Below are positions 38,374 to 48,710 of a stretch of 64,000 nucleotides of DNA, in pieces. Within the stretch, counting starts at the first letter, position 1. Each line of letters opens with the position of its first letter. The DNA is taken from contig CAVZTR010000001.1 of assembly GCA_963778225.1 (NCBI GenBank), forward strand, positions 62,001 to 126,000, written 5' to 3'. This stretch comes from JAGVSR01 sp963778225. GTDB lineage: Bacteria > Pseudomonadota > Alphaproteobacteria > Rhizobiales > Hyphomicrobiaceae. The notes beneath the pieces were generated by a model. That model was not told where the DNA came from. It made no database searches and saw nothing but the letters and a program-made list of their open reading frames with translations. The position numbers and the translations under genes were made by a program.

Positions 38374-38491
38374 AGGTCTCCCGGGCTTTTGTCCCGCCGT
38401 GGCTCCGGACGACACGATTGCGCGCATCGGCCGGGAGCGCATCTCTTGGACCAGGCACCGCGCGGACACCTCGCACGGCCGGAACCCTAGA
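38374..38491 (-). promoter_or_regulatory. Guanidine-I (ykkC) riboswitch
   Basis: Read on the minus strand, the conserved blocks of the guanidine-I aptamer occur in order. The 5' block CTAGGGTTCCG is at 38480-38490. The internal GGTCC(A)AGAG is near 38436-38446 (consensus GGTCCGAGAG). The 3' block ACGGCGGGACAAAAGCCCGG followed by GAGACC ends near 38375. Guanidine binding normally turns on transport and degradation genes. It lies 5' of the binding-protein gene, so it controls the whole operon down to 26565. After it a small GAAGC-TTCG-GCTTTC hairpin may be part of the expression platform. The motif matches are near-exact and in the right context. Confidence 0.95.
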
Positions 38492-38628
38492 TGCATTATG
38501 CGTTAAGTATTGCAGGCGCCGTGCCAGAGTGAAGGCCGCTGATATTGCAGGGTTTTGTATGCCGCGTTGTGGCGAGGCTGATGTCCGCGCCAGCGGAACG
38601 CCTAAAATGTAAGCAGCCGACGGTGAGG

Positions 38629-39048
38629 TTAGAGCGCGGGGCGATCGACGCCGGTGGGGGGCGGACCCATCAGGCCGAGGACTTCGAATTCCGCGTCCGA
38701 GTAGACGCGCGAGCGGGTGAGGAAGCGGACGCCTTCCGGGGCTTCGAGGGAGAAGCCGGAGCCGCGGCCGGGAACAACGTCGATGATCAGGTGCGTGTCC
38801 TGCCAATACTCGAACTGCTGGCGTCCGATGTAGAACGGGTGCCCGCCGATCTCGCCGAGGAAGACATCCTGCGCGCCGACGCGGAAGTCGCCGCGCGGAT
38901 AGCACATCGGGGCGGACCCATCGCAGCAGCCGCCGGACTGATGGAAGAGCAGGGGCCCGTGCATGGCCTCGATCTTGGCGATCATGGCGAGCGCCGCATC
39001 GGTGGCCGTGACGCGGAGGACAGTTTCGACAGAGTTTGGCTCGGTCAT
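38629..39048 (-). CDS. DUF779 protein (aldehyde-dehydrogenase-associated)
   Basis: 139 residues. The family hallmark HQSGGCCDGSAPMCYP carries three Cys that suggest a metal or redox site, and GEIGGHPFYIGRQQFEYW is also typical. DUF779 genes usually stand beside acetaldehyde/aldehyde dehydrogenase genes; such a gene is in this window at 41343-42863, about 2.3 kb away. It overlaps the isochorismatase-like gene by ATGA. Its 3' end is about 140 bases before the guanidine riboswitch, which is on the same strand, so read-through is conceivable. The molecular role of the family is unknown. Confidence 0.88.
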   Translation of the reverse strand: MTEPNSVETVLRVTATDAALAMIAKIEAMHGPLLFHQSGGCCDGSAPMCYPRGDFRVGAQDVFLGEIGGHPFYIGRQQFEYWQDTHLIIDVVPGRGSGFSLEAPEGVRFLTRSRVYSDAEFEVLGLMGPPPTGVDRPAL

Positions 39049-39641
39049 GCCGGCACCTTGCTCTGGTCGGGGACGACGATGGCGAAGATATCGGACAGCG
39101 CGGCCAGCGACGCGGTGTGCAGCGCTGCGGCCGGGACGTCACCACCAATTGGATCGGGGATGGAGCGCGTGGCGGTGCCGGCGGCGACGACGGTCGGACG
39201 GTAGCCGTGGTTGAACGCGGCGCGCGCGGTGGAGTTGATGCAGACGTGCGTCATGAAGCCGGCGAGCACGAGATCGGTGACGCCGAGGCGCTTCAGTTCG
39301 GCATCGAGGTCGGTGCCCTCGAAGGAACTCGGCAGTTTTTTGGTGATGACCTTCTCGCCCGCGCGCGGCGCGACGGGCTCGGCGATCTGGCCGATGGGCG
39401 CGGTGACATCGTAGGGCGAGCCGGGGCCGGCGTCGTGCTGGATGTGGATGACGGGCGTTCCGGCGGCGCGAGCCCGGGCGAGCAGGCGCGCGCATTCGTC
39501 GAGCGCCGGTTCGACGCCCTCCAGCTGCATGATGCCCTCGCGGTACGTCTGCTGGCAGTCGATGAGGATCAGCGCGGACTTCGACAGCGGCGCGGGTTCG
39601 GAGGGAAGCTGCAGCAGGGAGCGCAGCGTGGGGCTCGACAT
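39045..39641 (-). CDS. Isochorismatase-family cysteine hydrolase
   Basis: 198 residues from ATG 39641 (MSSPTL); 39653 is an alternative start. Cysteine-hydrolase triad in place: Asp28 (LILIDCQ), Lys101 (TKKLPSSF) and Cys134 (THVCINST), with the cis-peptide-forming region before it. Members cleave amides such as nicotinamide, carbamoylsarcosine, biuret, ureidoacrylate or isochorismate. Closeness to a guanidine/allophanate pathway makes a C-N hydrolase plausible, but the operon partner is DUF779. The substrate is open. Confidence 0.88.
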   Translation of the reverse strand: MSSPTLRSLLQLPSEPAPLSKSALILIDCQQTYREGIMQLEGVEPALDECARLLARARAAGTPVIHIQHDAGPGSPYDVTAPIGQIAEPVAPRAGEKVITKKLPSSFEGTDLDAELKRLGVTDLVLAGFMTHVCINSTARAAFNHGYRPTVVAAGTATRSIPDPIGGDVPAAALHTASLAALSDIFAIVVPDQSKVPA

Positions 39642-39723
39642 CGGAGGCCTCATGATCGGGGGTGTGTTCAGGTGAACATAGGGAGGCCGGGGGTGGAGGG
39701 GAAGGGGGGATTCGCACCCGCAC

Positions 39724-40530
39724 CTACTTCGGTTTCTCCTGCGCAGGCCCGTTCATGTCCTCCAGGACCCAGTCGTACACGTCCACGCTCGTGCGGATTG
39801 CCCCCAGCCGAGGCGCGCTCAAATCCAGGATGACGACAATCACGGCGGTCCACACCGCGGTCAGCAGGCTGGCTAAGACGTGAGACCGTTGGCCCTTCAG
39901 CCCCAGTTGATAGCCGATCGCGCCCATCGAGAGATGGGCCAGCGCCATGAGCAGCCAAAACAAACTCTCTGGAATTCTGTTGTCATGGGCGAACCGCTCG
40001 GATGTCGCCTTGTCGAAGACCTCGTTGAGCGCCGACATGAGCGAGACAACCGCGGGGTCGGGTCGCTCGCGAACCACTTTTGTCAATTCCGACCAGATGT
40101 CTTGCTGCAACCTGGTCGAGCGCTGATTTATCTCGCGCAGCTCCGAGGGAACCCGGTCGGCCTGGATGTACTCGCGCCTCACCGCAACGTAGTCTTTCAA
40201 CAGTGTTGCGACTTGCGAGCCGCTCGAATGACCCAACGCTTCGGCGCGCAGCCACGCCGTGCCGATCGCATTCGCCTCGTCCAAGGTTCCCTGGCGGCGC
40301 TCGTCAAATCGCGTGCTGCTGAACGAAAGCATGAGCGCCAGCACGAATCCCAGCAGCCCGATCATTCCGGTGGTGATCAGGCCGACGCCCTCCGCATCGC
40401 CGGTGCCCCGGAGCGCGTTGTGCCGCTGTCCCAACCAATAACCAATCTCGCGCGCCGCGGCTTGGGTGGCAAAGAGGAGGAGCCCGAATGCGATCAGGCT
40501 CCAAGCAGCCAATTGCCCAAGAATGTCCAT
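39724..40530 (-). CDS. DUF4239-type membrane protein
   Basis: 268 residues from ATG 40530 (MDILGQLAAWSL, GGGGA site upstream). Two N-terminal helices (about 5-25 and 50-75), a long soluble helical region and two C-terminal helices, with the pattern FSSTRFDERRQGTLDEANAIGTAWLRAEAL typical of the bestrophin-like DUF4239 family. The function is unknown; an ion-channel-like role has been suggested for related proteins. It stands alone, convergent with nothing, and is divergent from the DUF805 gene. Confidence 0.72.
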   Translation of the reverse strand: MDILGQLAAWSLIAFGLLLFATQAAAREIGYWLGQRHNALRGTGDAEGVGLITTGMIGLLGFVLALMLSFSSTRFDERRQGTLDEANAIGTAWLRAEALGHSSGSQVATLLKDYVAVRREYIQADRVPSELREINQRSTRLQQDIWSELTKVVRERPDPAVVSLMSALNEVFDKATSERFAHDNRIPESLFWLLMALAHLSMGAIGYQLGLKGQRSHVLASLLTAVWTAVIVVILDLSAPRLGAIRTSVDVYDWVLEDMNGPAQEKPK

Positions 40531-40796
40531 GGAGTTCCCCCGCCCGCGAATGCCTGTTTTTGGCACGATACACGGAGTTGGGCATGGGAGCGTCCTGGGC
40601 TGAGCCGCATGGTCCGGGCCTGCAGGTCGACTATCTATCGCTTGGACTTCGGTGAGACTTTCAAGCCTTGCGCTGACCGATGTTCCCGCGGGAACTCGCT
40701 CCTAGGCTTTTCCGTGAGAACGTACCGATCAGTGGCTGAACCCCGCAGAGGAATCATGCCCTGTCGGTTGTGCAGCACATCGGGGCCATCGAAGTC

Positions 40797-41237
40797 ATGC
40801 GATACATTGAACGCGTCAAAGATATCCTATTCGGATTTCGTGGGACCCTCGACCGGCAAGCTTTCTGTATCGGTTCTTTAATCGTGGCGACGGCCTACTT
40901 GGCCTCTCCGTTTGCGCCGCCGACGGTCGACGGTTACGCTGGCGCGCCGACGCCCGCGAGTGAATTGTGGACCTACGGCTTGCTGCTTCCCCTGGCGGCC
41001 GTAGCCGTCAAACGCGTCAATGATATCGGTTGGCCGTCATGGCTCGGTTTCGCGTACGCCGCGATCGTGGGTTTGTCCTTTATTCCATGGAGCATCGGCG
41101 TGCTTCCCGTGCGCCCCGAGACGATGTCGGCCGTTACCTCGAATGGCGTCAAAGCACTTTTGCTGGTTATAGTGTTGGGCTTTGCCGCGCTTGCGGTTGT
41201 CCCCGGGAATTGGCGCCCACGCCGATTTGGAGAATAG
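40797..41237 (+). CDS. DUF805 family inner-membrane protein
   Basis: 146 residues from ATG 40797 (MRYIERVKDILFGF); the GTG at 40770 would add nine residues. Four hydrophobic helices, with the DUF805 signatures FRGTLDRQAFCIGSL near the start and AVKRVNDIGWPSWLGF in the middle. A widespread small membrane family without a known biochemical role. Followed by a strong bidirectional terminator. Confidence 0.78.
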   Translation: MRYIERVKDILFGFRGTLDRQAFCIGSLIVATAYLASPFAPPTVDGYAGAPTPASELWTYGLLLPLAAVAVKRVNDIGWPSWLGFAYAAIVGLSFIPWSIGVLPVRPETMSAVTSNGVKALLLVIVLGFAALAVVPGNWRPRRFGE

Positions 41238-41291
41238 GTATTCATGCAGGCAGCCGACGTGCCGATTGAAACGGCTTTCCAACACGAAAAC

Positions 41292-41320
41292 AAAAAAGGC
41301 CCGGTCGGGGGACCGGGCCT
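41292..41320. terminator. Bidirectional rho-independent terminator
   Basis: Ten-bp stem AGGCCCGGTC / GACCGGGCCT around a GGGG loop, with A6 on the left (T6 for the minus-strand aldehyde dehydrogenase) and CTTTGTTT on the right for the plus-strand DUF805 gene. Confidence 0.88.
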
Positions 41321-41342
41321 CTTTGTTTGAGCGACGTGAGGC

Positions 41343-42863
<1,521 letters not shown>

Positions 42864-42949
42864 GGGGTTTCCTCCTCAGCGGGTTATGAACATGGACCGT
42901 GTCCGCTCCGCTGCAGCTGGACGGGTTTCTGGTCGTGCTCGGGTTGCTA

Positions 42950-42963
42950 TATCCACTTGGATA
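42950..42963. promoter_or_regulatory. Short inverted repeat upstream of the aldehyde dehydrogenase
   Basis: TATCC-ACTT-GGATA, a perfect 5-bp dyad 87 bases before the start codon, in an A/T-richer patch of otherwise GC-rich DNA. Possible operator; no regulator is encoded beside it. Confidence 0.35.
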
Positions 42964-43143
42964 GAGGCAGACCAGTTGTGCTTTGGTCGATGCGCGTTCA
43001 CAAATTCGTTGATGCGTTCTGACGTTTACGTTGTGTGAAGCGGCCGCAGGTCCGGTCGCCGTGCGCGAGCGGGGAAGCAACACGGGACCGGGGCCTGCGG
43101 CCTTCTGCCAACGGCGTGTGCGGGTGTGCCGTTGTCAGATGGG

Positions 43144-43269
43144 TTAGCGGGCGGCTTCGGCAGCCATCGCCGCCACGACCAGTTCGAAGAGGCGATCGAG
43201 GTCCAGGATGGGGCGCATCGCGGGGTAGTCGTCGAGGGGCGCGGGTCGCGGTGCTGGGTCAGGGTACAT
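43144..43269 (-). CDS. Very small protein (41 residues) following the 43.3-43.8 kb gene
   Basis: ATG 43267-43269 preceded by GGAGCTAACC, stop TAA 43144-43146. The peptide is MYPDPAPRPAPLDDYPAMRP followed by ILDLDRLFELVVAAMAAEAAR: a Pro-rich head and an amphipathic helix. It begins 21 bases after the stop of the upstream gene, so they are probably co-transcribed. No family is known to me. The good ribosome site and the helix support a real gene. Confidence 0.5.
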   Translation of the reverse strand: MYPDPAPRPAPLDDYPAMRPILDLDRLFELVVAAMAAEAAR

Positions 43270-43290
43270 GGTTAGCTCCAGGGGGTTGGC

Positions 43291-43845
43291 TCAATGACGG
43301 GGCGACCCTTCGCCGGCGGTGAGGTCGGCAAAGGCTTCCAACATCAGGTCGCGCTGGGATCTCGGCGAGGCGGCGACGGCGGCGGTGATCGCCTCGGCGG
43401 CTGAAATGAGGCGGTTGGATGCGGTTCCCTGAGCCAATTCCGCCGACGAGGCCTCCATGAGGTGGGGATCGCGGGAACGGCAGGCGCGTAGAAGGGCGAT
43501 CAGGTCCGTTTCATCCGGGCTGACGACGAGGCAGCATGGTGGGAGAAAGCCGAAGGGGCCCGCGCGTTCTTTGCGCATGGCCTGCATCATGGCCCCGACC
43601 GAAATGATGAGCCGTGGTGCTGCGGCCTGTCCCAATCGTGCGGCCGCCAATTGGTGAGCAGCGACCAGCGCCTGACGGTCGTGGGTAGCAATCGCCACGC
43701 ATTGAAATCGGATGACATCGAGCAGCAACTCTTCCGATGCGGTCAGTCTAAGGGACGAGCGCTGTGCGAGAGTGTGACAGGTGCAACCGTCTTGATGGGC
43801 CTCTGCATCAGCGGGCGGAGTGCTCGGCTTTTTCCACTTCGTCAT
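43291..43845 (-). CDS. Conserved-looking helical protein of unknown function
   Basis: 184 residues from ATG 43845. Largely alpha-helical, Ala/Leu-rich, with a Cys/His cluster near the N-terminus (HQDGCTCHTLAQ) and a Pro-Cys-Cys segment (FLPPCCLVVSPDETD). No signal peptide or membrane helix. No family was recognised. It is coupled to the 41-residue gene downstream. Confidence 0.55.
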   Translation of the reverse strand: MTKWKKPSTPPADAEAHQDGCTCHTLAQRSSLRLTASEELLLDVIRFQCVAIATHDRQALVAAHQLAAARLGQAAAPRLIISVGAMMQAMRKERAGPFGFLPPCCLVVSPDETDLIALLRACRSRDPHLMEASSAELAQGTASNRLISAAEAITAAVAASPRSQRDLMLEAFADLTAGEGSPRH

Positions 43846-44274
43846 CTGTTGTCCGTGTGTGACGGCGCCACCGCGAAGAGGCGGAGAGGGCGCGTTACGA
43901 AAAGGAGATTTCGGTTACGGTGCGCGGGGCGCAGCGCGTCCTCGGATCAGCGGGGACAGGACCTGCCGGAATAGGTCTGCCCGATCGGATCGGAACGGCG
44001 GAATAGGGGAACGGCGAGGCCGTCTAACGTCGCATCGCCGAATGCCATCGAGGCATTCTGAGGCCATGCGGGTGTGTGTCGCCCACGGGGCGACGCGATC
44101 GCAATCAACATGTGGTCCACTCCCAATACGCGAGGTTCAAAGCCTCGCAATCGGCGCACGGATTTCATCCGAATGCTGGGAAGGTGACCGAGCGCGTGAA
44201 GGCGGTCAAGCTATTTCTTCGTGAAATCAGTAGGTTAGAAATTGTCTAATTCTACAGTCAGGAATCTCATGGAC
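43846..44274. other. Intergenic region without a supported gene
   Basis: About 430 bases between the small gene pair and trmFO. Short frames exist on both strands but lack ribosome sites and protein-like composition. A GCGAGG-TTCAAAG-CCTCGC hairpin near 44131-44149 resembles a tRNA T-arm, but no acceptor or anticodon arm can be built around it. Confidence 0.5.
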
Positions 44275-45712
44275 TTACTCGGCAGCAGCGTGCGCCTCGG
44301 AGTTGCCAAGCCAGAGTGCGAGATCAGCCAGAGCGCGGCGCGACTGAAGTTTCTTTTTCGCTAGGCCGCGTTCTGGTCCCTTGAGGCGTTTGCCGTCGGG
44401 GGTGGTGAGGGGCGCGTCGTCGAGAGGTGGAAGTAGACCGTAATTGATGTTCATCGGCTGGAATGATCGCGGGCGTGGTGTTTCGTCAGTCGACGCTTCA
44501 TCAGCCACGATGTGTCCGCCGGTGATGTGATCGAGGAGGGCGCCAAGCGCGGTGGTCGAGGGCGGAGCATTCGCTGCGAGACCGAGACGTTCGGCGGCGG
44601 CGAAGCGTCCGGCGAGAAGGCCGATGGCGGCGCTTTCGACATAGCCTTCGACGCCGGTGATCTGTCCGGCGAAACGGAGGCGCGGCATCGCCTTCAGGCG
44701 CAGCGAGCGATCGAGCACGCGCGGTGAGTTGAGATAGGTGTTGCGATGCAGCCCGCCGAGGCGCGCGAACTCTGCATTCTGCAGCCCGGGAATCATACGG
44801 AACACGCGCACCTGTTCGGCGTGCTTCATCTTGGTCTGGAAGCCGACCATGTTCCACAACGTGCCGAGCGCGTTGTCCTGGCGAAGCTGGACGACGGCAT
44901 AGGGCCAGCGACCCGTGCGCGGATCGTCGAGGCCAACGGGCTTCATCGGCCCAAAGCGAAGTGTTTCTCGGCCACGTTCGGCCATCACTTCGACGGGCAA
45001 GCAGCCGTCGAAGTAGGGCGTGTTGGCTTCCCATTCCTTGAAGACTGTTTTCTCGGCCGACAAAAGCGCGTCGATGAAAGTTTCGTACTCGGCCTTCGTC
45101 ATCGGGCAGTTGAGGTAGTCGGCTCCGGTGCCGGCAGGGCCCATCTTGCCGTAGCGCGATGCGCGCCAGACGATTGAGGTGTCGATCGAGTCATAGTGGA
45201 TGACGGGGGCGATGGCGTCGAAGAAGGCGAGTTCGGTTTCGCCCGTGAGACCGGCAATGGCCGTGCTGAGATCGGGCGAGGTGAGCGGACCCGGTGGCGA
45301 CGATGACGCTGTCCCAATCGCTGGGCGGGAGACCCGCGACTTCGGCCCGTGAGATGGTGATCAGCGAGTGTGCTTCAAGGCGTCGGGTGACGTCGGCTGA
45401 GAAGGCATCGCGATCAACGGCGAGCGCGCCGCCTGCGGGGAGTTTGGTTTTGTCACCGGCGGCCATGATGACGGAGTTGGCGCGGCGCATTTCTTCGTGC
45501 AGCAGGCCGACGGCGTTCGTCTCCCATTCGTCCGAGCGGAACGAATTGGAGCAGACGAGTTCGGCGAGGCCTTCGGTTTTGTGCGCTTCGGTCATGCGCT
45601 GGGGGCGCATCTCGTGCAGCACGACGGGCACGCCGGCAGAGGCGATCTGGAAGGCGGCTTCAGAGCCTGCGAGACCGCCGCCGATGACGTGAATTGGAGA
45701 AACGTTAGACAT
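44275..45712 (-). pseudogene. trmFO: tRNA uracil-54 C5-methyltransferase TrmFO (folate/FAD-dependent), one frameshift
   Basis: Makes ribothymidine-54 in tRNA using methylenetetrahydrofolate and FADH2. About 478 residues after correction, normal for the family. FAD-binding start VIGGGLAGSEAAFQIA, then HEMRPQRMTEAHKT, CSNSFRSDE, and in the second frame PVIHYDSIDTSIVWRASRYGK, MKPVGLDDPRTG and AGQITGVEGYVESAAIG. The frame breaks once near 45289: GCC ACC GGG T… where GCC ACC GGT CCG (ATGP) restores the family sequence, meaning one extra G in a G run. Length is 1 mod 3, as expected. Since everything else is conserved, a sequencing indel is the best explanation. Confidence 0.92.
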
Positions 45713-46073
45713 GGAGCAAGCCTATCCCACGGGCGGGGGCAGGGGTCAATTGGGCGAGGTCCGGGGGCACCCGGGAACAAAGTGTGAGATCCGCCGTTGT
45801 CGCAGCGAGGGCCTAGTTAACCTGTCATGGAGCGCTCGGCATGAATGATATGGTCTGCATCTCTAACGTTGCTCCGGGGCCAGCCTGCTCCATCCCGGAG
45901 GAAAAGAAGATTTTCCGCGTCACCAGAGAAGAAACAGCGGCCATCCCGTTCGATGGCCGATCGCCGACGGCTGGCTGTTCCGAGGAGGCTGCGAACGAGA
46001 ACCTGCCGCTTCCCGTGCCGCATATGTATTCGGCCTGACATAACGGCCATCGGTTGAAGTTTGCCCGGCGAGG
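45713..46073. other. Intergenic region between trmFO and cydB
   Basis: 360 bases. Frames such as 45841-46038 (+) and about 45817-46050 (-) are open, but neither has a recognised family or a clear ribosome site. I see no convincing gene, RNA or terminator. Confidence 0.45.
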
Positions 46074-47105
46074 TCAGTGATAGCCCTCGCCGGGTTTTAC
46101 TTTGCCTCGAAACGTCCAATAGACGAACGCGGTATATCCAAGAATTAGCGGTAGGAAGGCTGCTGTCCCAATCAGCATGAAGAGCTGCGAAGAGGGATGA
46201 GCGGCCGCATCCCAGATCGTGACTGCCGGTGGGACGAGATAGGGCAGCGTGGAGATTGCAAGGCCCGCAAAACCGAGCAGGAAGATCACGACGGTGCCGA
46301 AGAAGGGCGCGTTGTCGTGGCCGTTGACGAGGCCGCGCCAGACGGTGAGCGCGCATATGGCGGTGAGGATGGGGATCGGCGAGAGATAGATGAAATTCGG
46401 CAGAGTGAACCAGCGCTCCCAGATGCGATCTGACGACAGCGGTGTCCAGAGGCTGACGATCACCATGGCCGCAAGCACGACGAACAGCAGGCCGCGCGCT
46501 TGCTCGCGAGCCTGGGCCGCGACTTCGCCGGTGGTGCGCATTACGAGCCATGTCGCTCCGAGCAAAGCGTAGCCGGCGACGGTGGCAAAACCGACGAAGA
46601 GCGGAAATGGCTGTAGCCAATCGAGCATGCCGCCGGCGAAGTGGCCGTCTTTGACGGGAAGGCCGTGCAGAAGTCCGCCGAGGATCACGCCCTGCATGAA
46701 GGCCGCGGTTATCGATCCGCCAGCAAAGGCGATGTCCCACGAACTGTGGCTAGGCTTTGCCACCCAGCGATACTCGAACGCGACGCCGCGGAAGACGAGG
46801 GCGAGCAGCATGATGATCACGGGAAGATAGAAGCCCGACATGATGATGCCGTAGGCGAGGGGAAAGGCCACGAACAATCCGCCGCCGCCGAGGATCAACC
46901 AGGTTTCATTGCCGTCCCAGAAGGGAGCGACGGAGTTCATCATCACGTCGCGGTCGTCTTCCTCCGGCGAGAACGGAAAGAGGATGCCGATACCGAGGTC
47001 GAAGCCGTCGAGCACGACGTAAAGGGCGACGGCGGTTCCCAACAATCCGATCCAAATGATCGGCAGCCAAGTTGCCATTGCTTCACCGCTTGCCATCTCA
47101 ACCAT
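46074..47105 (-). CDS. cydB: Cytochrome bd-type quinol oxidase subunit II
   Basis: 343 residues from ATG 47105; ATG 47078 (MATWLPIIWIG) is an alternative. About eight or nine membrane helices beginning LPIIWIGLLGTAVALYVVLDGFDLGIGILF, the family signature, with FWDGNETWLILGGGGLFVAFP next. Partner of CydA in a proton-non-pumping, high-affinity terminal oxidase of the inner membrane. The cydA stop precedes the ATG by a single base, so the pair is translationally coupled. No small CydX-like subunit was recognised downstream. Confidence 0.94.
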   Translation of the reverse strand: MVEMASGEAMATWLPIIWIGLLGTAVALYVVLDGFDLGIGILFPFSPEEDDRDVMMNSVAPFWDGNETWLILGGGGLFVAFPLAYGIIMSGFYLPVIIMLLALVFRGVAFEYRWVAKPSHSSWDIAFAGGSITAAFMQGVILGGLLHGLPVKDGHFAGGMLDWLQPFPLFVGFATVAGYALLGATWLVMRTTGEVAAQAREQARGLLFVVLAAMVIVSLWTPLSSDRIWERWFTLPNFIYLSPIPILTAICALTVWRGLVNGHDNAPFFGTVVIFLLGFAGLAISTLPYLVPPAVTIWDAAAHPSSQLFMLIGTAAFLPLILGYTAFVYWTFRGKVKPGEGYH

Positions 47106-47106
47106 G

Positions 47107-48513
47107 TCAGCGGGCTCCGATGATGGCTTCGCGCGTGGCGTCTTCGGCAGCAGAAAGCGGCCGCGTCGGTTGGCCGTGGGGCGGCTCTTCGGCGGCGCCA
47201 CTCGGGCCTTTGTTGATGAGGCGGTTGATGTAGTAGGTGCCCATGGAGAAGACGGCGGTGTAGACGACGACGAACAGGATGAGCGTCGTCAGCACGGCAT
47301 TGAAGGTGATGGCGGGGGAGACGGCGTCATAGGTTCGCAGAATGCCGGTGGCGAGCCAGGGCTGGCGTCCGCTTTCGGTGACCCACCAGCCGGAGAGAAT
47401 GGCAATGAAACCCATGGGCCATGCGTGCTGCACGAGTTTGAAGTACGTGCGCGACTGGAAGAGCGTGCCGCGAAACCAGAAGAAGGCGCCGACGAAACCC
47501 ATCGCAATCATCAACAAGCCAAGTCCGACCATGACCCGGAACGCGAAAAAGACCGGCGCAACGGGCGGGCGATCTTCAGGCTTGAACTCGTTGAGACCGG
47601 GAAATGTACCGGCAAAATCGTGCGTGAGGATGTAGCTCGCAAGGCCGGGGAAGGGAAACTTCACTTCCACCGCATTGCCGGTGCCTTCCTGATTGGGCCA
47701 ACCGAAAATGATAAAATCGGCAGGCTTGCTGCCATCCCAGTGGCCTTCGATGGCGGCTATCTTCGCAGGCTGGTATTCTTTCGTGTTGAGGCCATGCATG
47801 TCGCCGATCACGAGCTGGAGCGGCGCCAGTACGGCGACCATGCCGAGGCCCATGCGGACCATGGTTTTTGCTTCCTCGATGAAGCGGTTCTGCACGATGT
47901 AGCGCGCGCCGACGGCGAGGACGACGATCGATGTCGTCAGGTAGGCGGCGGTGAACATGTGCGAGAAGCGATAGGGGAAACTCGGGTTGAAGATGATCGC
48001 AAGCCAGTCGACCGGATAGGCGATGCCATCGCGGATCTCGTGTCCGGCGGGCGTGTGCATCCAACTGTTGGCCGCGAGAATCCAGAACGCCGATAGCGAC
48101 GTGCCGACAGCGACCAGCACGGCCGAGAGTACGTGCAGGTTCGGCGAGACGCGGTTCCAGCCGAACAACATGATGCCGAGGAAGGAGGCTTCGAGGAAGA
48201 AGGCGGTCAGCACCTCGTAGCCGATGAGAGGACCGAGGACGTTGCCGGTGACTTTGGAGAAGCCCGCCCAGTTGGTGCCGAACTGGTAGGAGAGCACGAT
48301 GCCGGAGACGACGCCCATCGCAAAACTGACAGCGAATATCTTCGTCCAGAAGCGAGCGAGGCGCTGGAACCGGTCCTCGCCGGTGATGCGCCACCGCACG
48401 AGCAGCGTCGCGATAAATGCGGCGAGCCCGATCGTGAAGCTTGGAAAAATGATGTGAAACGAGACCGTGAAAGCAAACTGGATGCGGGCCAGAAGTACGG
48501 CATCGAGATCCAT
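47107..48513 (-). CDS. cydA: Cytochrome bd-type quinol oxidase subunit I (cyanide-insensitive CIO branch)
   Basis: 468 residues from ATG 48513 (MDLDAVLLARIQFAFTVSFHIIF; the haem-ligand His is in FHIIF). The quinol-binding Q-loop region (PADFIIFGWPNQEGTGNAVEVKFPFPGL) lacks the long insertion of the E. coli L-type, which places it with the short-loop CIO/CioA branch. GWWVTESGRQPW and the haem b ligands are conserved. Expected to oxidise ubiquinol at low oxygen or under cyanide/sulfide stress. First gene of the cydAB operon. Confidence 0.94.
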   Translation of the reverse strand: MDLDAVLLARIQFAFTVSFHIIFPSFTIGLAAFIATLLVRWRITGEDRFQRLARFWTKIFAVSFAMGVVSGIVLSYQFGTNWAGFSKVTGNVLGPLIGYEVLTAFFLEASFLGIMLFGWNRVSPNLHVLSAVLVAVGTSLSAFWILAANSWMHTPAGHEIRDGIAYPVDWLAIIFNPSFPYRFSHMFTAAYLTTSIVVLAVGARYIVQNRFIEEAKTMVRMGLGMVAVLAPLQLVIGDMHGLNTKEYQPAKIAAIEGHWDGSKPADFIIFGWPNQEGTGNAVEVKFPFPGLASYILTHDFAGTFPGLNEFKPEDRPPVAPVFFAFRVMVGLGLLMIAMGFVGAFFWFRGTLFQSRTYFKLVQHAWPMGFIAILSGWWVTESGRQPWLATGILRTYDAVSPAITFNAVLTTLILFVVVYTAVFSMGTYYINRLINKGPSGAAEEPPHGQPTRPLSAAEDATREAIIGAR

Positions 48514-48710
48514 GAGTTATGTGGCTCCGTCGCTCGTTCTTGTTGCAGGGGTGAAGTATGTGCCTGTTCGTGGTCCGCCGTCGAGGACAACGCACGAATG
48601 TTGCGCTGCGAAACGCCGTGACGCTCAAGCTCTGGCCAAGGTCGTTCAGATCACATAAGACTGCGGCGTGACATCTTTCCTCGAAGCCACGAACCGTATT
48701 GGAGACGACG

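Noticed and set aside
37163..39148. A 661-codon frame that would extend the binding protein upstream
   Set aside because: The upstream part runs through the guanidine riboswitch and across DUF779; the signal peptide and ribosome site fix the start at 38242.
44131..44149. T-arm-like hairpin (GCGAGG TTCAAAG CCTCGC) as part of a tRNA gene
   Set aside because: No acceptor stem, D-arm or anticodon arm can be built on either strand around it.
43947..44168. Possible 73-codon minus-strand gene upstream of the small gene pair
   Set aside because: It has no ribosome site, an Arg/Pro-rich random-like composition and no recognisable motif.
45841..46057. Small open frames of 65-77 codons between trmFO and cydB, including a possible CydX-like subunit
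   Set aside because: They have no ribosome site and no membrane helix typical of CydX, and the peptides show no family resemblance.
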